A model generated the notes under the pieces. That model saw only the letters and a program-made list of their open reading frames with translations. It did no database searches and had not been told where the DNA came from. DNA of 64,000 nucleotides, taken from NCBI GenBank assembly GCA_023897205.1, contig JAHWDD010000035.1, positions 311,175 through 375,174 of the forward strand, given 5' to 3'. Made by a program: the position numbers and the translations under genes. Positions 1 through 11,527 of the stretch are shown here, one piece after another. The stretch comes from Exophiala sp. HKRS030. Lineage: Eukaryota > Ascomycota > Eurotiomycetes > Chaetothyriales > Herpotrichiellaceae. How positions within the stretch are numbered: the stretch's first letter is position 1; every line of letters starts with the position of its first letter.

Positions 1-469
1 GATAGAGATTGACCTCGTTCCCATACATTTGGTCGCTGATCATACTCGGAACCTCCGAGTCGGGGGCACCTGCGCCAATGTTCTGACCGTACCCGCCGCC
101 ACCAGTGGCGGTATCGTGCCCATACACACACGTGATAGCAATAGACTGTGCTATCGAGGCCAGGTCATTCGACCAAGTAAGGCCAGGCGCGGAGTGAGTG
201 ACCCGATGGGTGTTGTGTGCCTTCAGGATGTCATCGACATAGTCGCCTACCAAAGCTGCAGGAGTATTGGAGGTTTCAAGTGTCGCTTTTGTCGTTGAAG
301 GCGTCACTAATGACGTTGTCAGTGTCTGGTCATATTTGAAAGTACCAAAAGCTTGAGTAGTCTCCATCGTCATCGGTATACCGTCGGCGGTGGTTCTTGT
401 TACCACCGTCTCGCCATTTCGATTGAACGGTGAAGCTAGAGCAAGAGCACTCGCAAACTTGAGCCTCAT
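1..469 (-). CDS. CAP-domain (SCP/PR-1, Pry-like) secreted protein, cut by window edge
   Basis: The minus-strand frame opens at an ATG at 469 and runs without a stop off the left edge (156 codons seen). Residues 1-13 are a short hydrophobic leader (MRLKFASALALAS), a likely signal peptide. A Thr/Ser-rich linker (about 22-78) precedes the CAP core. That core shows the AHNTHR helix (84-89), GLTWSNDLA (96-104), the CVYGHD metal/His region (114-119), GGGYGQNIG (124-132) and the start of the YGNEVNLY strand (149-156). CAP proteins of this fungal type (yeast Pry relatives) are exported and bind sterols or other lipids. The family's C-terminal part lies outside the window. The leader is short, so an upstream exon could add to it. 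Family call is firm; start moderately sure. Confidence 0.9.
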   Translation of the reverse strand, partial: MRLKFASALALASPFNRNGETVVTRTTADGIPMTMETTQAFGTFKYDQTLTTSLVTPSTTKATLETSNTPAALVGDYVDDILKAHNTHRVTHSAPGLTWSNDLASIAQSIAITCVYGHDTATGGGGYGQNIGAGAPDSEVPSMISDQMYGNEVNLY

Positions 470-1382
470 TTCTCTTCACGACCGTTAACGGTGCTGGCGT
501 CGACTGGTTAGAAGAGTGATACAGGCATTGCATCATAGTCAACCTGCCAGTCTTCCTCATCTCAGGGTCAAGTATTTCTCCATCGTTTAGAAATATTTCA
601 ATCGCTGCTTCCATGCAAGATACGAAATGCCGGAAGTCTCTAGCCGGGCGCCAAGCGAACCAAAGACCACTAAGCCAAAGCATAACGGGGTGAACGTCTT
701 CCTGGTCTTCTACTGTACTCTTTCGGCTTCCTGTTTGTACTTCCGAGTCTCCATATTTATGATTTGCATACTCGGTAGGTAAAAGGTACTGGAAGATTCA
801 GCTCCCGGATTCTTAGACTCTCTAGCTGCAAATCCATCGCAGGCGGAACTCTGTCTCGGGAATTTAACAGCAGTATGGCACGTAGTTCCATCCGAGGTCA
901 ATCCCTTGGTCAAAAAGCGGAATTCTGAGAACACAGCCGCTTCTTCTCCACATACACACTGACTCGAAATCGGTGATTTTGCTTATCGCAAAGGCCATTG
1001 CGACAGAACTAAAAATAAGTCTTAAAATGAGAATCCGCAACCAAGTGCGAAAGACAAGCATGAACGGTGTAGTGTAAGAACGCAATATGCAGGATTTATT
1101 TTTGGGTTCGGAAATGATGCCGACCAAAGCCTTTGTAAATCAGAGCTATTCTTTCGTTCTCTCAGGGTTATGCCTTCCTGCCTGTGACAAAAATAGCTCT
1201 GAACTGATCCAAGATTAAGCAAAACTAAATGATTCATTCTATATAGCTTGCAGAGTGCTACAGTATAGGTGTCAAGGCATGTTTAGCAGAAATAAACTGT
1301 TTTGAGGCATACAATTCAGATTCCCTGAGAGCTCCTTGCTTCAACTATTCCCGGCCAACTTTGCTAGAGTAAGAGCCTAGAA
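470..1382. other. Intergenic, no supported gene
   Basis: Only short overlapping frames on the minus strand, none with a recognisable domain. It holds the upstream regions of the CAP gene (minus) and of the 1383 gene (plus), which are divergent. Confidence 0.6.
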
Positions 1383-3107
1383 ATGAGCACGAGAAGAAAC
1401 AACACGGGTCTACATGAGCCTGTAGATGATCCAGACGCCATCAATAAGAAAAAAGGAAAGAAAGCAAAGGATAACAATGAATCATCCAAACAGGAAACCT
1501 CATCATCTGGAAAAGAGAGCAAATCCATTAAAACTGAACAAGCTGACGATGATAAACACTCCTCACCTCCCGAGAAGAGAACTGACCAACCAAACCCAGA
1601 TCAAGCTAACAACGAGGGCGCTGGTGACCAGAGTGACAAGAGTTCTGATGCTTCACAGGGAGCTGCCCTAAAAAGCATTAAAGAGAATGATCAGTTCCTG
1701 AAAATGATTGGAGTAAAACCAGAGGATGAGGGCAAACCAGATATCATCATCCAGAGTTTTCGTCTTGCTGCTGAAGCGGTAAATCCCACAACAAACAAGG
1801 ATAGTGAAGCGCCGGAAGCTTTTAAGAGTAACACTTCATCACTCTAATTTTCCCCCCTCAATGGTTCTACTGACATTTCACAGAGCTGCTTGCTGCCGCT
1901 GAGAAAGAACAGATAGACCCTTCTGTTATCGAAATGATCCGTAGCTCCGCTGACCCCATAACTGAGACTTCCGATACAGAAATGGGTGAGGCAGAAAATA
2001 CATCCTCTCAGAAAGCAGGCTCAGATGGTATTGTTTATCGATCAATGTTTCTGGTTCATAGTACTCTTGCTGATGATTAATTCAACAGGCCATAAGTCAT
2101 CTCGAAAGAAGGACCGAAGCAGCCGACCTAAGGCCAAAACAAGGTTTAAGAAGGAGCGTCGAGGCAGCAACGACAAATCACTATTCATCCCAGAAAGCGA
2201 AAAAGAGTCTGATTCTGGAGAGGATGATTCCCAGTATGATTCAGAGTATGATTCCGAGCATGATCCCGAGCATGATCCTGAGTATGGCCGCCCTTTATTT
2301 TCCAGGCCAGGGCCTCAAATTGGAGATGACGTTACGACTGTTGGTTGGACAGGAGGAAGAAGCCGTCTTTACATCAACCAACATGGACCCAAAAACGCTG
2401 CAAGGCATCGACTGGAGATATTTGCCGAATCTGCGGAATACGAAGATACTCGACCAAAAGATGACTTAGTGACTAATATCACTAAAAGGTATGGAGATAA
2501 ACGTTTGCCGAACGGGACCTTTCAATATACAAAGCGTCATATTCTCGCTATCTACGGAGTGGCTTGGGAAGGGGCCGGCACCGGAGATCCGGCCCACGAT
2601 CTGGACCTAATTAACCCTAATTGTGTTGGGAAGAGGTGGCCAATCACGTACGTTCTTATAGCTTGGGACGTAGATGGTACTACCAGAAAAAACTGGGAAC
2701 CAAGGCAGGCTTTACGAGCCCGCTGGAGACGGAAGGTGGCCGATAAAGCAATTTTCGAAGCCGCTTGCGAAGCAGAGGACAGATACCAGGAGGTTTTGTC
2801 CGGAAAGCGCGTGGCCTCGAGCAGGTCTCCTTCCGTCGGACTTGTTCGCGACACTACGCGGAAATACCGAGACATGTCTCTTGGTGCGTTGCGGTCTTCC
2901 CCTACCCCACCTCGCACAAAGAAGACGACTCCCAGGGCAAAGTCCAGATTTACTGATTCTGATTCCGATACATATGATCTTGCTAAGAAGCTCGAGGAAT
3001 TTCGACTGGACTACTGCGAATGTGCCGGTGTCGAAAGCTTCCGGGATCTTGATCCGACTGACAAAGCTGACTTTGTCCAGGCATGGAGGCACGCAAAAGC
3101 CGAATAG
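1383..3107 (+). CDS. Uncharacterised 535-aa protein, acidic/basic N-terminus with WEP-motif C-terminal domain
   Basis: Three exons restore one frame: 1383-1827, 1884-2027 and 2089-3107. The introns (56 and 61 nt) have GT/AG ends, and exon lengths sum to 1,608 nt (535 aa plus stop). The N-terminal third is lysine- and serine-rich and low in complexity (a KKKGKKAK stretch), which suggests nuclear location. A helical segment spans the first intron (FKKLLAAAEKEQIDPSVIEM). Exon 3 opens with a basic patch, then tetrapeptide repeats of the DSEY/DPEH type. The C-terminal half is globular: a VGWTGGRSRLYI stretch, then WPITYVLIAWDVDG followed by KNWEPRQALRARW. The latter pattern (hydrophobic strand, W, then WEP-x-x-L) resembles a chromo-like fold, but this is only an inference. 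No family is recognised. ATG 1383 is the first in frame. Confidence 0.65.
2226..2286 (+). repeat. 12-bp coding tandem repeat (about five units)
   Basis: Units of the form TATGATTCnGAG, within exon 3 of the 1383 gene, encode tandem YDSE/HDPE tetrapeptides. The units differ mostly at synonymous or single positions. Confidence 0.75.
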
Positions 3108-5322
3108 TGTGAACCGAGCTAGCCTTGGCACTAAAGGTGACGTGTTGCGGGGGTAAGAATCGAAATGGATCAGCCCCATGGTAAGTGTCGGTTGCGAGGT
3201 GCTTTTGCCGAGAAAATTTTAATCCTGATTCTCTCTCCTCTTGACCAAGAAGCCAATTGAGTAGTCAAAACAGGTGCGCGGAAGTTACAACAAACATACT
3301 GCATCATCCCCGAGGTTGTGAGTTCTCGGGAACACCAATACACATTTCCACCGATCTAACACCAGGAGATCTTATCCTGCCAAGCGCCTAGCAATTCTTT
3401 TTCTAACTGAAACTCCCGTGCGACAGTCTAAACGTCCGCTTTCGCACTTTGAGACACATCCGCCAGAATGGTGCTACCAAAGGCTGAGTCCTCTCATGCA
3501 TACGAAGGTCCATCTTAGTACATTCACGGACTGGAAATGACCAACTTTCCATGCTCAGAGAAACATGGAATGGGACTACCATTCCTTATCCTAGTGGTAA
3601 AACCCTATCGCGAACTGTTTTGTTCACATTTTGCAAGCGAGAGCTGCTGAACAGCAGCCTTAGCCAAAACAAGTTTGAAGTCACGTAGATTGACCGTCGC
3701 GGGTTTCTGGCTTCCCTTGGTGGCAATGTTTGTTCTTTCCTTTGATTGTTGGTGAAATTCTGTCAATGTTTGCACAATTATTTATTGCCGAGCTGGCTCG
3801 GTAAATCCGGATTTTTTGTTGCTGTGGAGATATTGGGATGCTTCTAGTATTTTACCGTGCTCCACTTAGTTTTCGTGTTGTACCTAAGTTTCTGTACTGT
3901 GATAGACAATTTCACTCTTTCTCCCTTCTGAGTCCTTTTGCGATCAAGGCGTATTAGATTTCGGCAGTTCGCTATGTGTAGCCGTCATACGTATGCGTAA
4001 AGCAGGACATTCTGCAAGAGCTACCATACAATATATCACTCCATATGGAGGTGCGTCTGGGACATAGGCGTCCCTAGTGATAAGGAGAATCTTGAAAGGG
4101 ACTGACGAGCTCCAGAAAAACCACTGCGTCACGCTACCGAGATAAAGAAGATCTGAAAGCATATAAGCTGAAAGGAGACAGCCACCAAAGCTGATTCCCA
4201 ATCTGAACTCCGCCCCCACGGCTTCTTTCTATAATCAATTATCCTTTGATATCGTGACAGAATGGCCGATCTACAATCTCTGAGACAAATGTGGTAATCT
4301 TATCTATACCAGAGCCGACGTTACCTCTGCTGACTAGGATGCAGTGAATACTGTGGAAGAGGTCTATACAACAGCCTTGAGCAATCCTTGAAACACAAAA
4401 GCTATCCGCCGTGCAACCTGGTGCAAAATATCGCAATGTTAACGCAGGGTGAGAAGTCTCGACTTTTGAAGATATTACAACTGAAGGAAGGCCGTTTGAG
4501 GATGATGGTTCGGAATGGCGGGCCCCGTCAAGCTATCCAGGATACCCGCGATCTGATTAATATTCTTGCGGGGGATGGACAGGAATCTTTTACATTGTAC
4601 TGTAACAATGAGTGCCAAATGCGTCAGACAAAAATTTGAAAAGCAGACCTAAGTTGTTGAATTTTGCATTATTGTCAGAAAACTAGATCTCGTATCCATG
4701 CAAGTATCAATTAATTCTCAAGACTCGTTTCGAATCGAAACGCCATACTAAAGCAAAGAGCACAAATATTGAGCCGAGAAAGAAGTCAATTCGAAACGAA
4801 GGCTCGGCCGAAGTGAAGCCTCAGCATACACAAAACCACGCGCTGAATGATTAGTCGCGGCGGTCACTAACCATATTCCACGCCGAACATAGCAGGGGTG
4901 CACCCAAAAAGAGTAACATCAGTTTGCCTTAGTACATACTACAGTCACAACCTCGCAGAGAGCATACGCCTACTTCAAATCAAAGGTGAAAGCAGACAAT
5001 GAGAGCGCCTTTGGATGTTCTAGACAACCCGACGTCTAGCGTTCTTCTCCTCCAGAGGGTCCAAAATCCTCCACATGTCCATCAAACTGGTAATTCCCCT
5101 GGCCCTCTGCCATCTGGGAAGGGTGTGGCTTGCATTCTAGCTCAAGTATTTTGAAGTAATCTGCTATTGAGACATGATTCTGTGAAGTCTAAGTGGACTG
5201 TCCCCAGCCTTTGTCATGAAAGAGAGATCGGTTCCAGGTCAGACCGAGGACTATCTCAAGATTGTAGAGGCAAACACCAGTGAAAAACTCAACATCTTAA
5301 TACATTTCCCTAGTCATTCTAC
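3108..5322. other. Gene-poor stretch with one weak frame
   Basis: The only notable frame is 4388-4639 (+, 83 codons, with an RMMVRNGGPRQAIQDTRDL segment), which looks coding-like in composition but matches no family I know and may be a gene relic. An imperfect palindrome, GTTTCGAATCGAAAC, lies at about 4726-4740. Nothing else is supported. Confidence 0.5.
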
Positions 5323-5805
5323 TTAGGACACCCTTTGCAAAAGGAAATTTTCTAGTTGACTGGTATCCTCAAGCTGATAAGACCGGACTGTCGTGTCGTG
5401 TCGTAAACGAGTGATGGTCTTAGATCTCATTCGAGGCGTTAAATCGCTCCCACAGACCATCCAAATGTTTTGAACGTAGAATGATGAATGTGTGAAGAGT
5501 AGAGAATGTTTTTCCGGTTCAAGCATTTTCGTCGAGCCAGACCAACAAGCTGGTTGGTGCAGATGGGGGCCCATCGGTCTGCCTGTTTCGTCCACAGGTA
5601 CGATAAAAGGATGGTCTGTCCTGACGGGTTGTTCGGCGTCGATGGCATATTCATCATGGTCCAAGCTTGGAGGATTAGCATCATATGCCCAGGCAGGTAG
5701 ATTATGGTCGTTGCCGAGATATACTTGTTGATGCTGAGCAGGTAAGACCGAGACAAAAATTGCAAGAACTGAAATTAATGTAATCGTCCCGTTGAGAGCG
5801 ACCAT
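5323..5805 (-). CDS. Small putative secreted protein, unknown function
   Basis: An uninterrupted 160-codon frame starts at 5805. It begins with a classic signal peptide: MVALNGT, then a hydrophobic ITLISVLAIFVSVLPA core, with likely cleavage after PAQ near residue 24. The mature part is hydrophilic and rich in Asp, His and Pro (DHDEYAIDAEQPVRTDHPF), has only two Cys, and shows no known domain. The final 60 residues (PRMRSKTITRLRHD) have a different, basic composition. They could be read-through of an intron or a non-coding tail, so the 3' end is uncertain. A minor secreted protein or effector candidate; moderate to low confidence that the whole frame is translated. Confidence 0.45.
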   Translation of the reverse strand: MVALNGTITLISVLAIFVSVLPAQHQQVYLGNDHNLPAWAYDANPPSLDHDEYAIDAEQPVRTDHPFIVPVDETGRPMGPHLHQPACWSGSTKMLEPEKHSLLFTHSSFYVQNIWMVCGSDLTPRMRSKTITRLRHDTTVRSYQLEDTSQLENFLLQRVS

Positions 5806-6821
5806 GGTAAAGAGTTGAAGTGACGAAAGCGGTGTTGAAATGCCATTAGAGCGGGTGATGCTCGTGTTTAAAAAGTGCCTGCTGGAACGACAACAACGCT
5901 TAACCTACCCCGCATCCAATGGAGCATCTGATTGACTAAGGAGAGTGGTTGTATTCTCTGCTTTTCAAAGGGTCATTGCAGTGTATTGTAATCTGACGAA
6001 ATGGATAGAATCAAATCCGCAGGCCTCGTCACCACATCCAGTGTTTGTAGTGGAACCAGACAAACGTGGAAATTGTGGAGGCTTAACGTTGTTCTACAGA
6101 GTTTAGAACATAGAAGCTCAATTAAAAATGTCTGTACGATGACATCAACATCGATAATGTAAACTTTGTTGTTGGGCCGTACCTAAATTGATATCAGTGA
6201 GATTGATCCATAACGGCCCAAATTTACTCCTTCTATGTCCGTATACAAGGAAGGAAGCTTTACAGGATGATTTACCAACTCCTCCAGTCTTCCGGCAAGT
6301 GCTGACGAGCTCGATTCCTACCTCAGTAGACATCGTTATATGTTGTCCTTGAAAAGTGGTAGAAGGAATTTAAAGTGGTGGCCGGTGCATGCCTCATCGC
6401 TGTAAATTTAACACATATGCTAAACTCTACATGGTCAAGAGCCACGCAGGGTGTGTCAGACCAATCATCTGTCCACCACTATATCTTTTGAAAACCATTC
6501 CTTTATGAGTCATGTCATGACCGTTAATTGGTAACACATCGCTATGGCAGCGGAAGGCTAGCAAAATCTACTCCCTCGACAGCCCACCAAAAGCATTTTG
6601 TGTTGGTAGTGGTGGGCGCCGAGTGAAAGTAAGATAAAGCTGAGCGTTTGTACCTATAACGTCCTAATTGACAACGCCTGATATCAACAGATAAAGTCAA
6701 AACTGTAGACCGATTTAATTCGACTTTCAACCAGCTTATCCAGTCCTCTCGAAAAGAAGAGCTTAGAATGCGAACCATATTCTGTGCTCCTTCTGCTGGC
6801 CACGATGTTGACAAGCGATAC
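5806..6821. other. Intergenic, no supported gene
   Basis: Contains only short frames (longest about 99 codons, minus, 6542-6841) without recognisable motifs. It lies between the 5' end of the secreted-protein gene and the 3' end of the membrane-protein gene. Confidence 0.6.
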
Positions 6822-8002
6822 TCAGTTGTTGGCGGGTACATTCACGCCCAAGTGTTTTCGCAAGTACAGCGGGTCTGGTCTTGCATCAGCAACATTTCCA
6901 TTCGGTGAAACAGGACTGTTCGCCTCGTAGCCATAGTGGGTAAAATTGGGTGTTGACGCCGCTGGAGTTAGCTCGCCGTTATCATCCTGACCACGAAATG
7001 CTGGATGCTCTCCAAAAGGCGGGAGCTCATATATATTTGGTGGAAGTGTTGGTGATGAGAGATGTTTTACATGAGTATCTCGCTGGGAGTAGAGGTCTGA
7101 TTGAGTGTCTTCATGCGAGTAGTGTGGGGGCAGTGCTGGAACGTGCTGGTCCGGTGAGTATCCTAATGTCACACTCTGCATCTTGCTCTCGCGGCTTGTG
7201 CTCTCGGTCGGTACTTGAATTGGCGATGAGATCTCGAGGGGTTGCTTTTGCTGTTGTCGACGCCGATACAGAAGAGCAGCTGCGGCAATTATCAAGCCAA
7301 TACCAAGCAATGCTCCAAGAACGATTCCAACAATAGCTCCCACAGTCAGCTGATTCTCAGGAGCAGGTTTCTCTGCCAACTGGAAGCTGCGAGCCAAGGC
7401 AGTCTTAGTTTGAAGAATGACTTCCGATGGAACGCTTGTCGAAGGGACCAACGGATAGCTGAGGTTAGAGTAACAAGGTGTTTGACCCGCAATCCCAGAA
7501 TAGTACAGTTCAAAGGACCTGAGACCCCAGATTAGAGAAGTTATGACCGTGTTGTTCTTACCTACGTTGGACAGCATGCTCGGTATGTTCCCTGGACCAC
7601 TGTGTGGTAATCCACAGGACAATTGGCGAGGAGAACATTGGATAAGAACGCGTATGGACAGCATTGCGGCAGGCCAGCGGCACACCCGATCTGAGGATAC
7701 TCGAACACCTGCCCTGCACGGTCCGTGATACGTGCCAGTGTGATGTCGGTGCACGCGCCCGTAAGCAGTCGGACCTGGTCCAAAGTACGAGTCACAGGCT
7801 CATCCAGGAAACTAGTTGGGACGCTGAGAATAGACCCTGTGATGGTCGACAAAGTCATATCAGTCCCCGATCTGAAGATCGTAATTGTTTCAACCTGAAC
7901 TGTCGAGTTGAGAATCTGTGTTGTCACTGTTGAAGGGTCAGTGACGGTGTTGCTGGTCGGATTGCTCTCTTCCATGTTGTGACTCTGTTTTAAGGTTTCC
8001 AA
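6822..8002 (-). CDS. Single-pass membrane protein with extracellular Cys domain and PPxY-bearing tail
   Basis: Two exons, 8002-7566 and 7518-6822, join in frame across a 47-nt intron (donor GTAGGT, acceptor CTCAG), giving 377 aa. The outer part has Thr/Ser-rich strands, then a Cys cluster: GCAAGLPQCCPYAF, NCPVDY, then ACCPT joined to SFELYYSGIAGQTPCYSNL. This layout is common to a family of fungal surface proteins with CCP and GQTPCY motifs. One transmembrane helix follows (VGAIVGIVLGALLGIGLIIAAAALLY) with an RRRQQQ stop-transfer signal. The roughly 150-residue cytoplasmic tail is Pro- and Ser-rich, with a PPHY motif that could recruit a WW-domain ubiquitin ligase. No clear signal peptide follows the first ATG (next in-frame ATG at 7975), so an upstream exon is possible. 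Function unknown; a sensor or wall-associated role is a guess. Confidence 0.75.
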
Positions 8003-9681
8003 ATCAATAGTACACTAGTATTTCCGGGTGCTTTGCAGTTGAAATTGAGTGTCACAAAGCGACATGCTACAATAGTAAAATCCAAAAAGTATACATTTGG
8101 GAAGAGGTAGGGTGCATCTCCGGGGTATCTTCTTTGATATCTTACTACTATAGAATGGGTCAAATGGACTGATTACAATAGCGGCTGCGGCATGGCACCC
8201 TTGTTACCGACAGACGTTGGTCAGCCAAGGAAGGTTGAAACAGGTTGACTATCCACTCATATGGGATAGAGAATTGGAGAGTAGCTAGGTTGGAGTTTGA
8301 GTGTTCCCGTGGATCTTTAGCCGGCTTCAGACTTGAATAGGTACGCCTTGAATGAACGTCATGTGGGCAAAGTTATAACCGAGTGAATTTACCGGAAACC
8401 CCAGCTGTTCTCCACCCACACTAGCTCGGGCGAGAAGTCTCTAGCTGGCACAATACTTACGGCATCTTTACGGTATCTTTACTGCCACTAGATCGAACGA
8501 AGATTGCTTTGGAGTTTCTCAATACGACGGCTTCCGGGTATGTAACGCTAGGGTCACAGTCGGGTAACCCAAGGCCTGGCTTTATTCTCATGTCGGAAGA
8601 CCCCGGTGTGTGATTAATGCTCAGTGCTCAGATTTCGCGTACTCACTATCCTTACGGGTACTGTCCTGACGCTCACTGTTTTCTCTAAACACCTCCTGGG
8701 CAATGCTTCGCCAGAACACTCTTCACAGTATTGGGCTTCTCGTAACGAGCAATCTCACGATCGCAAAAATGCATCCACTAGAATGAAATAGAAAACCGAG
8801 ATTTCCAGGATACCTACGCCGTTTGCGGTTAGCCATGCTTTCGTCATTTTGAAAATACTGTACTGACTGTAGCACAAATTTTTGAAGTATATACTTTAGC
8901 TATTGGAGCTAGCGATCCTCGAGACTCTATGAATCTTGGCAGGACATATTATTCTACATATAGAGTTCACATCTCCCCTTTTTCCATCGTTCCGAAGGAG
9001 ATAAATGCATTGCACCGCCCTAATTAACAATAAGTTTACTCTAGTAAAGCTCTTCAATATAAGGTTGTCCTTATGTCTTATTCAAGGGCATACCTTCTCC
9101 AGAACCCCCCCAAATCACCTAAAGGCTCAATTCTGCCAATACCGCTGAAAGTATGGCTGCCGGTTGTCGTCTTGACCACTATAGCCACTTGTCGTTGCCT
9201 CTACGTATACATGAAGCTACATTCTGAGCCTACCACGCCACAAGACAACTCACAGTTTGAGCATATTAGCGACGAGCAGAGAATATCCGAGGCAGATTGC
9301 TGTCGTAGTGAGACAAGCTCCTTCTTAACGCGGAATGAGCCCAAGGTTCGCCCGAACTCTTGATACTAGTGAGATCGTCTGCTGATTGCCATTAGTGGTC
9401 AAGGTGGTTTGGGGGGTTGTCTACTGAATGGGATATGGAATGGTAAAAATAGCATCACTTAATTCAAGATCTCTTGTGGGGTTTCAAGACATTACGTAGA
9501 GGGGGGCCATCTGTGAGAGCTAACGAGCCTTCTCCTTATCGAGAATATGATTTGGTAGAGAAGGTGTTTTGGATAGGACAAACTAAACTTCGAATTTTAT
9601 TTTTGAGAGTTTTCATTTAACGCGTTACCATTGGCGCGGGTTGGTGGCTCGAGTTAGACGACCATGCCATAAGAAACACCT
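8003..9681. other. Mostly intergenic; weak small membrane ORF inside
   Basis: The only candidate is 9073-9363 (+, 96 codons), with one hydrophobic segment (VWLPVVVLTTIATCRCLYVYM) and an acidic, Ser-rich tail. It lacks any known domain and is given as possible only (about 0.25). The rest holds no supported gene. Confidence 0.5.
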
Positions 9682-11527
9682 CTATAAATCTGCTGCATTC
9701 CTATATCTCAATACCTGAAGTTTGTTCGCTGCCTTTAGGGCCAGTCCTTCAACAACTATCTGTCCGAATTCTCCCAAACCATTGAAGCGGCTCAGTAGAA
9801 CCCGTCCATACGCGCCAGTGTTCATAATCTCGATGTAGTCGCCTTCCTTTACATCCTCAGGAATGAGAAATGGCCCTGGTAAGTAGTCCACACTATCCCC
9901 AGTTGGACCCCACAGTGAAAATGCTCGACGCTGAGCGGCCGAAGGTACGTGGCGTAGTAAGTTGACATCATAGCACCAGTTGATACGAGCTGCATCCGAC
10001 ATCATGTCATATGCGCCCACATTGACATAGAGCTCCATGCCACGCCGCTCCTCCACTCTCGCAACGAGGGACTCTGACTTTGCGGCCAATGCACGACCAG
10101 GCTCACAGTAAAGTTTCAATTTCCTGCCTTCGAAAAGCTCCTTCCAGGTTGTCATTATCATTTCGAGGCACTCAGAGATGGTTGGAGCATTCTTGCCCTG
10201 GGTAAGGCACTCCGAACCCTCCTCCCACAGACATGTCGGCTTCCACCCCTGCTTGCTCTTGTAGCTCGCGGACTTCGCACATTGCTGTACGGAAATCACT
10301 AACATCTGTGACCTGGCTGCCGACATGGAAACAAACACCAAATTTCCGTCCTTCACGCTTCATTCGTTGCAACAGCTCAACAGCAGCCACTCCTTCAATC
10401 CCAAACTTTGGGTTAAGGTCTAATTCCGCGTATTTGGAGCTAACCTTTAGACGAACAAATAGTTCAAGATCTTCCGCTTTATGGCCGTCTTTTGTTGTGG
10501 CTCGAATAATCTTCTTGAGTTCTTCGTAAGAATGGAGTGCGAATACACGAACATTACAATCAAAATATGCTGTTCGAATATCTTCCTCAGGCTTGACGGG
10601 GTTCATGAAGCAAAAGGATGGAGATTTTGGATATGGTAAGATGCGCAAAACGTGTTGTATCTCAAAAATCGAAGCGACTTCGAACCAATGGATTCCGGCA
10701 TCCCAGAGTGTGGTCAGTAGGAGTGGATCATCATTGGCTTTGACAGCATACATAGTGTGAATGTCGGCTGCAGATATAAACTCTTGAGCTGCAAGTATGG
10801 CTTCTTCTGGCCGGGATAACACGAGGGGCCGCACAGGCTGTAACTCCTCGACTATCTCTGTTGCGGTGAGTTGCACCCTCGCCAAGTTTACGACACGGTT
10901 GTCTTCTGGCATAGGCTGCGTATGTTGAAGTTGACGAGGGCTGGAATCACGCAGCACGAGTTGTTTGTAAACAACCGGAATCTTGTCGGGTAGGCCAGCA
11001 GGCTCGATAAATGGTACCTTTCGGGAATCTTTCGTTTCTGAATCAAGCGTATCGCCAATATCAGTGGTCGATGGAACTCGCCTGTCGTCGTTTGCCTTCC
11101 AACCGACCTCCAGAAGTGGGACGAGTGAAAGCTTGATGAATGACCAGAGGCTGATTCCAGATTTCTTGCCACGTAATACACCAGGAGAATGATTTGTCTT
11201 CACAGCTACCATTTCGTAGATTTTAATTAACGCATCGGCACCCGAATGATACCATGTATTGTCGTGAAGATCAGCATATTGGCTGGATTTGTCTTCCGCA
11301 AACTCCCCAGACTTAGTGGGCTCGCGCTTTTGTTTTGAACTCCACCACCATTTGCCCACGTAAGTTACGATGCTCAGCCAAATACGATGCCGGGTAGGCT
11401 TGTGGTACCGCAACATTGCAACCAACGCAGAACAAAGAAGAGGGACCACAAATCCATGGCATGTCTGCAAGAAGCTGCTTAATTCTCCGTCGGCTGCCCG
11501 AAAAGCATCCGCGGTATCGTTTTTCAT
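9682..11527 (-). pseudogene. Group III PLP decarboxylase (ornithine/lysine type), frameshifted, long N-terminal extension
   Basis: Two overlapping minus-strand frames (11527 to about 10200, then about 10200 to 9682) make one alanine-racemase-fold decarboxylase. Visible signatures are MYAVKAND with the PLP lysine (K263 from ATG 11527), FHVGSQ, VGGGFG, EPGRALAA and TGAYGRVLLSRFNG. The frames differ by one extra base near the CCC-T-GGG run at 10196-10202, with no room for an intron, so it is either broken or a sequencing error. Two oddities: about 190 residues precede the usual ODC start, including a hydrophobic helix (GFVVPLLCSALVAMLRY), and the catalytic Cys of the ODC GPTCDSxD motif is Gly here (LWGPTGDSVDYL). 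ODC family members decarboxylate ornithine to putrescine; the Gly change makes normal ODC activity doubtful. Family call is firm; substrate unknown. Confidence 0.8.

Noticed and set aside
29..298. 89-codon plus-strand frame at the left edge
   Set aside because: Antisense to the CAP domain.
2552..3179. Minus-strand frames of 121 and 155 codons and plus-strand 160-codon frame
   Set aside because: Shadows of exon 3 of the 1383 gene, which has the coherent splicing.
4388..4639. 83-codon frame as a gene
   Set aside because: Composition looks coding but no domain, no splice partners and no start context to support a gene call.
10233..11192. Plus-strand frames of 98 and 69 codons
   Set aside because: Lie antisense to the decarboxylase and show no domain.
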